Assembly: GCF_019923745.1 (NCBI RefSeq)
Contig: NZ_JAANOG010000005.1
Span: 167,158-231,157, forward strand
DNA length: 64,000 nucleotides
Direction of reading: 5' to 3'
Origin: Aquirufa aurantiipilula
GTDB taxonomy: Bacteria; Bacteroidota; Bacteroidia; Cytophagales; Spirosomataceae
Shown in pieces: positions 27,279 to 35,375 of this stretch; positions within the stretch are counted from its first letter, which is position 1, and each line of letters opens with the position of its first letter. Both the position numbers and the translations under genes were made by a program. Under the pieces are notes generated by a model that worked only from the letters and a program-made list of their open reading frames with translations, did not search any database and was not told the DNA's origin.

Positions 27279-27800
27279 ATGAAAAGACTGGCCTCCATAA
27301 TGCTATTATTTATCCTCCTTTATCAGGCGGGTGGATTTGCATTGCGTTATGTAGCCAATTCAGATACGGAATTTGTCAATAGTGAGTCAGAAAGTGATTC
27401 CTATGTGGTGAAAATACCTATTTCTTTGCCCTATCCTAGCAATAGGGAAATACCTCAAGAGGTTTCAGGGGCCCTGCAGCAAGGGGATGAGTTCTATCAA
27501 ATGTTAGATCAAAAGATTGAAAATGACACCTTGTATACGCGTGTTGTTAATGATAGAAACGCTCGAGATCAATTTTTGGATTTGGCAGATTTAGTCAATG
27601 AACATTTAGGTGATCAGCCAGAAAAAACTCCTGCAAAAAGTAAATTAATTCAAACGCTCGTTAAAGAGTATTGTCAATCTAGTAGTGCTTGGGTATTCTA
27701 CATCTTAGAATGGCCTAACGAAACTACAACTCCTCAACATGTACCATTACAGACATCCTCATTCCAGGATGCCTTATTTTCTCCTCCACGGCAAGCTTAA
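27279..27800 (+). CDS. Small membrane-anchored protein of unknown function
   Basis: A 173-residue protein with one N-terminal hydrophobic helix (LASIMLLFILLYQAGGFALRYV) and a hydrophilic remainder. The VVKIPISLPYPSNRE stretch resembles a group of Bacteroidota membrane-anchored proteins of unknown role that are often encoded beside outer-membrane receptors or transporters. The C-terminus is Pro/Thr/Gln-rich. I do not assign a function. The gene has its own promoter 7 nt upstream and is followed after 72 nt by an outer-membrane barrel gene. Confidence 0.75.
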   Translation: MKRLASIMLLFILLYQAGGFALRYVANSDTEFVNSESESDSYVVKIPISLPYPSNREIPQEVSGALQQGDEFYQMLDQKIENDTLYTRVVNDRNARDQFLDLADLVNEHLGDQPEKTPAKSKLIQTLVKEYCQSSSAWVFYILEWPNETTTPQHVPLQTSSFQDALFSPPRQA

Positions 27801-27872
27801 TTAAATCTGGAAAAATAGCCTGAAAGAATTCCCTTCTTTCACGTTTGTTGTATTTCAAATTAATTAAGCAAA

Positions 27873-28760
27873 ATGAAACATACTTTACTGTGTGTATTCA
27901 TCTCCTTTGTGAGTATGAATACGATCATGGCACAAATGCCTCATGATCAAATCTACATGAACAAAAATATTGCCTGTGGAGCCCTGATGTATGGGAATTC
28001 CTCATGGACCAATTATTGGGAAAACTCGTTAAAAAGAGATAATCCCAACATCGGTAAACTGAGCACCGAATCCTTATCCGCCATGATTGCCTATGGCATT
28101 ACTAAAAAAGTGAATGCGTTAGTCATGGTTCCCTATGTAAAAACCCAGGCAAGCCGAGGTAATTTAATGGGCCAGCAAGGCTTACAAGATGTGAGTCTTT
28201 GGTTAAAAGCCAATGTTTTTAACTATAAACAATTACACGGACATGCTACATTGGGAGTTAGTACTCCCATGAGTAATTACGTGACCGAATTCATGCCAAT
28301 GTCCATCGGAATTGGGGCTAAAACTTTCAGTGCAAGAGCCATATTACACTATAACCTACCATCCAACTTATTCATTAGTGCTACTAGCTCCTACATTGTC
28401 AGAAGTTCTGTCACGGTAGATCGCGACTCGTATTTGAATGGAGAAAGACTAGTAAACTCTAGTTCTGTAAGTGTTCCCAATGCTTTTGATGCCATGTTTC
28501 GTTTGGGTTATCTCAAAAAAGAAAACCAATTAGAGCTTTTCGCTGAGCATTTCTCTTGTGCAGGAGGTGATAATATTCGTCGTAATTCCATGCCATTTCT
28601 GACCAATGACATGACCATGACAGCTGTAGGTGCTTATGCCAAATACCAGCCAAAATCAATTGGAGTAAGCGCCAAAGTATCGTATGTCCTAGACGGGCAA
28701 AATGCAGGACAAAGTACCAACGTAACTGTTGGTTTATTGTACCTATTTAAGGTTAAATAA
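27873..28760 (+). CDS. Outer-membrane beta-barrel protein (transporter/phenol-MetA-like)
   Basis: A 295-residue protein with a signal peptide (to about NTIMAQ). Alternating hydrophobic and polar segments such as ALVMVPYVKT, DVSLWLKANVF, ATLGVSTPM and a final aromatic-rich VTVGLLYLFKVK fit a 12- or 14-strand barrel. The pattern resembles the putative phenol/aromatic uptake (MetA-like) barrels, but the cargo is unknown. It is followed by the PAP2/haloperoxidase gene, with 13 nt between the stop and its likely start, so the two are co-transcribed. Confidence 0.75.
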   Translation: MKHTLLCVFISFVSMNTIMAQMPHDQIYMNKNIACGALMYGNSSWTNYWENSLKRDNPNIGKLSTESLSAMIAYGITKKVNALVMVPYVKTQASRGNLMGQQGLQDVSLWLKANVFNYKQLHGHATLGVSTPMSNYVTEFMPMSIGIGAKTFSARAILHYNLPSNLFISATSSYIVRSSVTVDRDSYLNGERLVNSSSVSVPNAFDAMFRLGYLKKENQLELFAEHFSCAGGDNIRRNSMPFLTNDMTMTAVGAYAKYQPKSIGVSAKVSYVLDGQNAGQSTNVTVGLLYLFKVK

Positions 28761-28773
28761 TCATTCGAACATC

Positions 28774-30309
28774 ATGAAAAAATATATATACTATTTGATA
28801 ACTATTCTGTGCTTTGGTTTTCTACTTTCTTGTGAAAACTCAGCATCAGAAGCTTTAATTGCTCCTTATATACCTGCCAATATTGATGAAAATGCAGGTT
28901 CTTGGAAAACCTTTATCTTGAGTTCCCCAACAGAAGTAAGCATTGCCTCTCCCGCAGGAACCAATGACCCGACTTACCAAAAAGAAATTGATTCGTTAAA
29001 AAATATTGTTGCCCCTAATTTAACTAATGAGCAAAGACAAATCGTTGCCTATTGGGGAGCAGGTGCAGTATATCGTTGGAATGAATTAGCCAGAGAATTA
29101 TCTGCTCGATATAATTCGGCACCAGCCGCTAATGCTGAAGGAAAATATCCCGTACCCGATGCTGCCAATCCATTAGCTGACCCAAAATTCCCTTTTGCTA
29201 ATCCTCCATATGTATCGAGAGCTTTGGCTTATTTAAGCGTGGCCCAATTTGATGCCTTAGTTAGCGCCTGGAAATACAAATACCAATTCAACCGCCAGTC
29301 GCCAAGTGTAGTGGATAAAGCCATTAAACCCTTATTACCAGTAAGTAATTTACCAAGTTATCCTTCAGAAGATGCCGTGGTAGCACAAGCCAGCTATGTC
29401 ATTTTATTAGCCATGTTTCCTGGTGAAGGACCCTTCCTAAGATCCAAGTTGGAAGAGTGTAAAAACGCGCGACTTTGGGCTGGTATGAATGTAAGTTCGG
29501 ACCTGAATGCTGGAGTTAGTTTGGGAGGAGCCGTGGCAGCCAAAGTAATGGTTAGAGCTCGAGCAGATGGTATGGGAGCTGCCAACAATCAAGCTGCTAC
29601 AGCTGATATGATAACTCGTTCCAAATCTTTAGGGTTCACTACCGTTTGGACAAGCCAAGAAAGTCCAGCTAGACCTCCGATGCTTCCGACTTTCGGAAAT
29701 GTAAAAACTTGGAACTTTGACCGTGCCACCCTTGAGGCCATCCGCCCAGCCATTCCTTATATAGAAGGATCTGCAGAGTTCAAAAAAGATTACGAGGAAC
29801 TTGTAGCCATCGATAAAAATCAAACCCGCGAGCAAGCTGCCATTGCTAATTTTTGGGCAGATGGTCCTGGAACCTATACTCCTCCTGGACATTGGCATCG
29901 TTATGGAGCCAATGCAGGTTTTGAAGCTAAATACAGTGAAGTGCGCATGGCTAGAATGTTGGCCTATTTAGGTACAGCAGAAATGGATGCAGGAATAGGC
30001 TGCTGGGATACCAAATTCTATTATTATAGCCCTCGCCCACAGCAATATGGCCTTAAAACTTCAGTGGGTTTACCCAACTTTCCCAGCTATACCTCCGGAC
30101 ACTCTACATTTTCCGCAGCAGGGGCTGAAGTTTTATCCGCCTTCTTTCCACAAAAAGCCAGCACATTTAATTCCTATGCCCAGCAAGCTTCTGATTCGCG
30201 AGTTTATGGACTAATTCATTGGAGATTAGATTGCACCATGGGCTTAAAACACGGAAAAGCCATAGGCCAATATGCCGTTAAACGAGCTAGCCAAGATGGT
30301 GCGCTTTAA
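28774..30309 (+). CDS. PAP2 / vanadium-dependent haloperoxidase family lipoprotein
   Basis: A 511-residue lipoprotein if it starts at 28774 (MKKYIYYLITILCFGFLLSC, lipobox LLSC); the longer open frame overlaps the barrel gene and is less likely. The conserved acid phosphatase/haloperoxidase site is visible: KFYYYSPRPQQYG (Lys and Arg), PSYTSGHSTFSAAGAEVL (Ser-Gly-His) and SDSRVYGLIHWRLD (Arg and His), together binding phosphate or vanadate. The size and the long helical N-terminal region fit vanadium haloperoxidases more than short PAP2 phosphatases. Activity cannot be decided from sequence. A terminator follows. Confidence 0.9.
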   Translation: MKKYIYYLITILCFGFLLSCENSASEALIAPYIPANIDENAGSWKTFILSSPTEVSIASPAGTNDPTYQKEIDSLKNIVAPNLTNEQRQIVAYWGAGAVYRWNELARELSARYNSAPAANAEGKYPVPDAANPLADPKFPFANPPYVSRALAYLSVAQFDALVSAWKYKYQFNRQSPSVVDKAIKPLLPVSNLPSYPSEDAVVAQASYVILLAMFPGEGPFLRSKLEECKNARLWAGMNVSSDLNAGVSLGGAVAAKVMVRARADGMGAANNQAATADMITRSKSLGFTTVWTSQESPARPPMLPTFGNVKTWNFDRATLEAIRPAIPYIEGSAEFKKDYEELVAIDKNQTREQAAIANFWADGPGTYTPPGHWHRYGANAGFEAKYSEVRMARMLAYLGTAEMDAGIGCWDTKFYYYSPRPQQYGLKTSVGLPNFPSYTSGHSTFSAAGAEVLSAFFPQKASTFNSYAQQASDSRVYGLIHWRLDCTMGLKHGKAIGQYAVKRASQDGAL

Positions 30310-30362
30310 GCTTAATCTTTATTTAATCCGCCTATAAAAATATAATTAAGGGGTAATTTTTA

Positions 30363-30397
30363 ATAGTCGACTGACATGTTTTCAGTCGGCTATTTTT
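30363..30397 (+). terminator. Intrinsic terminator of the 27279-30309 unit
   Basis: The stem atagtcgactga / tcagtcggctat contains one G-T pair and a 7-nt loop and is followed by TTTTTG. It lies about 55 nt behind the haloperoxidase stop. Confidence 0.8.
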
Positions 30398-30462
30398 GTT
30401 TCAAACCAATACTTTATTTCAAACGACATAAATCCTTAGACACAAATTCTATTTTAAAATCC

Positions 30463-30493
30463 TTGCTAAACCAATTAATATGAGCTAATTTTG
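30463..30493 (+). promoter_or_regulatory. Bacteroidota-type promoter for the gene at 30532
   Basis: TTG at 30463-30465, a 20-nt spacer, and a perfect TAATTTTG (TAnnTTTG) at 30486-30493. The start codon follows 38 nt later. Confidence 0.7.
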
Positions 30494-30531
30494 ATTTGTC
30501 TATTTAAACCATAGATTTTATATCCTGTGTT

Positions 30532-31023
30532 ATGAAAAAATTTATCTATCTCTCATTTTTAGTATTTCCCTTCACGGCATTTTCTCAAGAACATTTTCCA
30601 AAAATTGCTGGACATATTGGTATTGCCCATTCCATCATTACTGTTTCTGATGGTAGTACAACAGGAAATTTCGGGAATTCTTATTCGGTTGGATTTCCTA
30701 TTGCTCTCAATATTTGGAAAACAGAAAAAGTAGGCTTTTCTTTTGAGGTCATCCCTGCCATTCGCAGTGAAAATGGTAGTCACAAAGTCAATAATGTAAC
30801 ATTTCACCCCGGTATCTTATATCGATTGGGTAAAGGCTACACCTTTGCTGGTCGAGTAGCATTTGAAACAAGCGGTCGATATGGTATTACTCCTGTCTTA
30901 AATAAAGTCTTGAAAAAAAATAAATTCAGCAATTATTACTTAGCCATTCCAATGCCTATACGTTTTGGAAATGATCGACCCGTTTCGGCGAATTTGACAA
31001 TTCAATTAGGAATAGCCTTCTAA
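30532..31023 (+). CDS. Small outer-membrane barrel-like protein of unknown function
   Basis: A 163-residue protein with a signal peptide (MKKFIYLSFLVFPFTAFSQ). Repeating amphipathic strands (KIAGHIGIAHSIITV, VGFSFEVIPAIRS, FHPGILYRLGKGYTFAGRVAFETSG) and the end NLTIQLGIAF suggest an eight-strand beta-barrel or a similar surface protein. I recognise no named family. It has a good promoter of its own and stands between two transcription units. Confidence 0.7.
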   Translation: MKKFIYLSFLVFPFTAFSQEHFPKIAGHIGIAHSIITVSDGSTTGNFGNSYSVGFPIALNIWKTEKVGFSFEVIPAIRSENGSHKVNNVTFHPGILYRLGKGYTFAGRVAFETSGRYGITPVLNKVLKKNKFSNYYLAIPMPIRFGNDRPVSANLTIQLGIAF

Positions 31024-31084
31024 ATAATGGGTTTCTGAAATAATTTTCGTAAAATTCCTGTGTCTAACATTTAACATGGGATTT

Positions 31085-31927
31085 ATGTCAAGCTCCATTC
31101 ATACTTGTCTTTGGTTTAAACAAACAGCTCAAGAAGCAAGGGAATTTTACCAATCGATTTTTGAGGATTTTGTTGTGCAATCCGAAAATCCAATGCTTAG
31201 CTCTGTTCAAATTCTTGGTCGGAACTTTACTTTTTTAGGAGGAGCCAAACAAGTATCATTTAATCCCTCCATTTCCTTTTTTCTCATTTTTCATTCTACG
31301 GAAGAGCTGGAAAAAAAATGGTCAGCTTTATCAAATGAGGGTAAAACATTGATGGAATTAAACAGCTACCCTTGGAGTAGTTTATACGGTTGGTGTGAAG
31401 ATAAAAATGGCATTAGTTGGCAACTGATGATGCATGATACCCTTCCAGATAAAATAATACCTGCACTTTTATTTACTCAACATAATAATGGGAAAGCGGA
31501 GAAAGCCATTCGGTATTATACTTCTTTAATCCCTCATTCTCAGATTAATTTATTAGATCGCTATGCCAAAGGAAGCGGGGATGAAGAAGGGAATATTCAA
31601 CACGCTCAATTTCAATTAAATGGGCAGTCATTCATTGCCCTAGAAAGCTCATACATGCATCAATTCATCTTCAATGATGCCATTTCCTTCGTGATAACTT
31701 GCCAAAATCAAGCTGAAATTGACTTTTATTGGGATAGCTTTATTCGAGATGGGGGAAGTCCAAGCCAATGTGGGTGGATCAAAGACCCATTCGGTGTTTC
31801 CTGGCAAATTATCCCCAAAAATATGGGGCAATTGATGCGTCATTCCCATAATCCCACATTCATGAAGGTATTCATGAACATGGGAAAAATTGACATTCAA
31901 GCTCTTGAAACGGCCGTTAAGGGCTAA
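31085..31927 (+). CDS. Tandem PhnB-like VOC (glyoxalase-fold) protein
   Basis: About 280 residues; I prefer the ATG at 31085 (MSSSIHTCLWFKQ), which matches the usual start of the family, over 31076. Two PhnB-type vicinal-oxygen-chelate modules follow each other: SSSIHTCLWF...YSWQLMMHD in the first half and IIPALLFTQHNNGKAEKAIRYYTSLIP...DPFGVSWQIIPKN in the second. PhnB-like proteins are small-molecule-binding proteins whose role is mostly unknown. It is cytoplasmic. Its stop is immediately adjacent to the convergent hexuronate transporter gene. Confidence 0.85.
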   Translation: MSSSIHTCLWFKQTAQEAREFYQSIFEDFVVQSENPMLSSVQILGRNFTFLGGAKQVSFNPSISFFLIFHSTEELEKKWSALSNEGKTLMELNSYPWSSLYGWCEDKNGISWQLMMHDTLPDKIIPALLFTQHNNGKAEKAIRYYTSLIPHSQINLLDRYAKGSGDEEGNIQHAQFQLNGQSFIALESSYMHQFIFNDAISFVITCQNQAEIDFYWDSFIRDGGSPSQCGWIKDPFGVSWQIIPKNMGQLMRHSHNPTFMKVFMNMGKIDIQALETAVKG

Positions 31928-33211
31928 CTATTCAGGATTGGTTTTTCCTACCGGTGACATTCTTGGCGAAATAAAATGTATGAGTAACCAGGCCAATAAA
32001 TAGGCCGATCCACAGATCAAAAAGATTAAATTATATCCTCCTGATAAATTATCGTTGGCCTTATAGGTATCTAAAATGATTCCAATAAAATAGGGAAAAA
32101 TAACCCCTCCCAAAGAACCCGCTAATCCACCTATACCTACCACCGAACTGATGGCATTTTTAGGAAACATATCCGAAACAGAGGTAAAAATGTTGGCCGA
32201 CCAAGCCTGGTGCGCCGAAGCAGCAATACTAATTAATATAACGGCTTGCCAAATATCCGTAGCCCAACGAGCTGAGATGATAGGCAAAGCTAACAAGGCA
32301 AAAAATAACATCGCTGTTTTTCTGGCTTTATGTACTGGCCAACCTTTGCGCATTAACCAACCTGGAATATAGCCTCCTCCAATACTACCAATGGAGGTAC
32401 AAGTAAACAATACCGCTAAATGAATGCTCGGTTTTTTTAGATCTAAAGAAAAGGTGGAAGAGAAATAAGACGGTAACCAAAAAAGGAAAAACCACCAAAT
32501 GGGGTCCGTAAAAAACTTCCCAACGATGAACACCCAAGTTTGGGGAATGGTAAACAACTTGCCCCAGGCAATAGGCGTATTATCTTCATGGTCATCTTCT
32601 TGAATATAATCTAATTCGGACTGACTAATTCCTTTTTTCCGAGAGGGGATTTCGTAGAAAATCCACCAAAAAATAAGCCAAATAAATCCTATGGCTCCGG
32701 TAATTAAAAATGCCTCTTGCCAGCCATATGCTCCCAATAACCATGGAACCATGATGGGCGCAACCATCGCGCCAATGTTGGCTCCGGAATTAAAAATCCC
32801 AGTGGCAAAGGCTCTTTCTTTTTTAGGGAACCATTCAGCTACTGATTTAATGGCAGCAGGGAAATTCCCAGCTTCTCCTAAGCCCAATACCGCTCTAGCT
32901 GCTCCAAAACCGAATGAGCTTTTGGCCAAAGCATGAAACATGGCTGCTATGGACCAGATAATTATTGAAATGGTATAGCCTAATTTGGAACCAATTTGGT
33001 CAATAATCTTTCCAAAAAACAGCAAGCCAATAGCATAAGAGGCTGTAAAGCACATCACGATGAAACTATAATCTGTTTCAGACCAATTCAGCTCCTTTTC
33101 TAAAGTTGGCTTTAGTAATCCAATCACTTGACGATCCAAGTAATTGATGGTCGTAGCAAAAAACAATAAGGCTACTACTACCCAGCGAAAATTTCCTACT
33201 TTTTCTTTCAT
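31928..33211 (-). CDS. MFS hexuronate (ACS family) transporter
   Basis: A 427-residue, 12-helix major facilitator. The start RWVVVALLFFATTINYLDRQVIG is the hallmark of the anion:cation symporter group with ExuT-type hexuronate carriers, and AVLGLGEAGNFPAAIKSVAEWFP is its conserved helix-4 region. It would import glucuronate, galacturonate or related acids with protons. The start overlaps the stop of the SDR gene by 1 nt (TAATG type), and uxuA lies upstream, so all three are one operon. The symbol exuT is plausible but not asserted. Confidence 0.9.
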   Translation of the reverse strand: MKEKVGNFRWVVVALLFFATTINYLDRQVIGLLKPTLEKELNWSETDYSFIVMCFTASYAIGLLFFGKIIDQIGSKLGYTISIIIWSIAAMFHALAKSSFGFGAARAVLGLGEAGNFPAAIKSVAEWFPKKERAFATGIFNSGANIGAMVAPIMVPWLLGAYGWQEAFLITGAIGFIWLIFWWIFYEIPSRKKGISQSELDYIQEDDHEDNTPIAWGKLFTIPQTWVFIVGKFFTDPIWWFFLFWLPSYFSSTFSLDLKKPSIHLAVLFTCTSIGSIGGGYIPGWLMRKGWPVHKARKTAMLFFALLALPIISARWATDIWQAVILISIAASAHQAWSANIFTSVSDMFPKNAISSVVGIGGLAGSLGGVIFPYFIGIILDTYKANDNLSGGYNLIFLICGSAYLLAWLLIHFISPRMSPVGKTNPE

Positions 33212-33969
33212 TAGAATCCAATTGAATTACCCCCATCTACGGGAATTGAAACACCTGTAATATATCCAGCCGCATCGGAGGCTAAAAATACTGCCGCCCA
33301 TGCCACATCTTCTGGTTTACCAAAATAGCCCATTGGCGTCCTATCCATAGCCTTATGTTTACGATCAGGATCTGAATTCATGGCTGTTTTACTCATGGCT
33401 GTTTCTATAAACCCTGGAGCAATGGCATTTACTCGTACCCCATGGGCCGACCATTCAGAAGCTAATACTCGAACTAAACCGTACAATCCTGATTTAGAAG
33501 ACGCATAAGCCGCCACTCGATCTATTCCATAATATGCCGCCATGGATGAAATCATGATGATGGATCCTGATTTTCTTTCCAACATATGCTTACCTACCTC
33601 TCGACTTAACACAAACACCGCATTTAAATTGACTTGGATAATTTGTGCAAAATCATCGTTTGAAACATCTATAGCCGGACGTTTCATGTTGATTCCTGCA
33701 TTGTTGACCAATATGTCTATTTTACCATGAGAACTTATAATATCAGCCACCAAACTAGGCGTAGCACTAACATCTGCCATATCATGCACAAAATAAAATG
33801 CACCTGCACCCAAATTATTAACGGCTTCTTGCAAGACATTTTCTCTTCTACCTGTAATGATGACATTCGCTCCGCTAGCCAACATACATTTTGCTATATC
33901 AAAACCGATACCTGTCCCTCCTCCAGTAATTAAAGCCACCTTTCCGGCCAATGAAAATTTGTTCTCCAT
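33211..33969 (-). CDS. SDR family oxidoreductase (probable fructuronate reductase or gluconate 5-dehydrogenase type)
   Basis: A 252-residue classical short-chain dehydrogenase. It shows the cofactor motif TGGGTGIG (about 15-22), NNAG, the catalytic Ser in ISSMAAYYG, and YASSK (Tyr and Lys), then NAIAPGFIETAM and a PVDGGNSIGF end. Between mannonate dehydratase and a hexuronate transporter the natural job is interconversion of D-mannonate and D-fructuronate (the UxuB step) with NAD(P)H; gluconate 5-dehydrogenases look similar, so the substrate is inferred from context. It lies 14 nt after uxuA. Confidence 0.88.
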   Translation of the reverse strand: MENKFSLAGKVALITGGGTGIGFDIAKCMLASGANVIITGRRENVLQEAVNNLGAGAFYFVHDMADVSATPSLVADIISSHGKIDILVNNAGINMKRPAIDVSNDDFAQIIQVNLNAVFVLSREVGKHMLERKSGSIIMISSMAAYYGIDRVAAYASSKSGLYGLVRVLASEWSAHGVRVNAIAPGFIETAMSKTAMNSDPDRKHKAMDRTPMGYFGKPEDVAWAAVFLASDAAGYITGVSIPVDGGNSIGF

Positions 33970-33983
33970 TTTCTATTAATTCA

Positions 33984-35165
33984 TTATGTCATTCGAGCAA
34001 TGGCCAATTCCATGCCTCGTATTTCTGCTAATCCTCTCAAACGACCAATGGCCGAATATCCAGGATAGGTTTTTTTATGTAAATCATCCAGCATTTGATG
34101 TCCATGATCTGGACGCATGGGAATTTGTTCCCCTCCTCGTTTTACTTCCTCTTCATGAATAGCTTTAATCACTTCAAACATAGGGACATCACCTACTAAA
34201 TGGGGCGCTTCATGAAAAATCAGAGGATCTTCCTGCTCTCTTTTTGTCGTTCTTAAATGTATAAAATGAATCCGATCGGCAAATCTTCGGATGATGGATG
34301 GCAAATTATTGTCTGGCCTAACTCCTAAAGAACCTGTACAAAAGGTAATACCATTCGCACGAACAGGCGAAGCTTCCATCAATGAAGCTAGATCACTCTC
34401 CGTACTCACCACCCTAGGCAATCCCAATAGTGGAAAAGGAGGGTCATCTGGGTGAATGCATAAATTGATCCCCAATTCTTGAGCCAAAGGAGCTACTTGC
34501 TGAATAAAGTAATGTAAATTTTCTCGTAAAGAATCTGCCCCAATCTCCTGGTATTGATCCAATAAACTTTGAAAATTTTCAAGATGAAAGGCCTCCTCAG
34601 AACCAGGCAAGCCCAATAAAACCGTATTTTGTAACTCTGCTTTTTCAGCATTAGTCATACCTTCAAATTTCAATTTTGCAGCCTCTTGAACGGCTTTTGA
34701 ATAATCCATCGGGGCATTGGGCCTCTTCAAGATGAATAAATCAAAAATGGCAAAATCTGTCCATACAAATCGTAAGGCCTTAGCTCCATCAGGCATCTCA
34801 AAATCGAGTTTTGTTCTGGACCAATCCAATACGGGCATGAAATTATAACATACTGTTTTTATTCCCTTGGCTGCCAAATTTGATAAAGAAATTCGGTAGT
34901 TCTCGATGTATTGCTCTCGTTCGGGCAATGCTTTTTTAATTGCTTCATGGACAGGTAAACTCTCTACGACAGACCAATGAAGAGGGGAATACAGAAGATT
35001 AGCTTGCTCAATGATATCAATTCGTTCTTGAATGGCTTCTTGTGACCATACCTCTCCCACGGGAATTTGATGCAATGCTGTCACTACACCTTGGCATCCC
35101 GCTTGGCGAATATCCATTAAAGAAACTAGGTCATGTGGACCAAACCAGCGCATGGTATGTAGCAT
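33984..35165 (-). CDS. uxuA: Mannonate dehydratase
   Basis: A 393-residue cytoplasmic enzyme that converts D-mannonate to 2-keto-3-deoxygluconate in hexuronate breakdown. Visible family features are MRWFGPHDLVSLMDIRQAGC, GVVTALHQIPVGEVW, NFMPVLDWSRTKL, CIHPDDPPFPLLGLPRVVST, TFCTGSLGVRPDN, IHFIHLRTTKR and MRPDHGHQML, with Cys, His and Asp residues that bind the Mn/Fe ion. The length matches the family. It is the first gene of uxuA-SDR-MFS and is divergent from the LacI-type regulator, which probably controls it. A second in-frame ATG lies four codons in. Confidence 0.95.
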   Translation of the reverse strand: MLHTMRWFGPHDLVSLMDIRQAGCQGVVTALHQIPVGEVWSQEAIQERIDIIEQANLLYSPLHWSVVESLPVHEAIKKALPEREQYIENYRISLSNLAAKGIKTVCYNFMPVLDWSRTKLDFEMPDGAKALRFVWTDFAIFDLFILKRPNAPMDYSKAVQEAAKLKFEGMTNAEKAELQNTVLLGLPGSEEAFHLENFQSLLDQYQEIGADSLRENLHYFIQQVAPLAQELGINLCIHPDDPPFPLLGLPRVVSTESDLASLMEASPVRANGITFCTGSLGVRPDNNLPSIIRRFADRIHFIHLRTTKREQEDPLIFHEAPHLVGDVPMFEVIKAIHEEEVKRGGEQIPMRPDHGHQMLDDLHKKTYPGYSAIGRLRGLAEIRGMELAIARMT

Positions 35166-35317
35166 GATTCAATGAGGTTATTTCTTGTAAAAAGTCAAAT
35201 ATGGCCACATTATACTGAAAGCAATTACATATATTTTTCAAACATAAAATAGGCTTTTATCAGGAAAATGTCCTAATTTGAGCTTAATATAGGGGTTTTA
35301 TTTCAATTTAAGTCTTC

Positions 35318-35329
35318 GTAAACGTTACC
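35318..35329. promoter_or_regulatory. Possible LacI-family operator
   Basis: GTAAACGTTACC contains the AACGTT core with a central CG typical of LacI-family operators, though its arms are imperfect. It lies in the gap between uxuA and the divergent LacI-type gene, 47 nt before the latter. Confidence 0.45.
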
Positions 35330-35375
35330 GATAGGTGATGAAATTCTTTGAAATATTATACCCTCCATGTAAACT

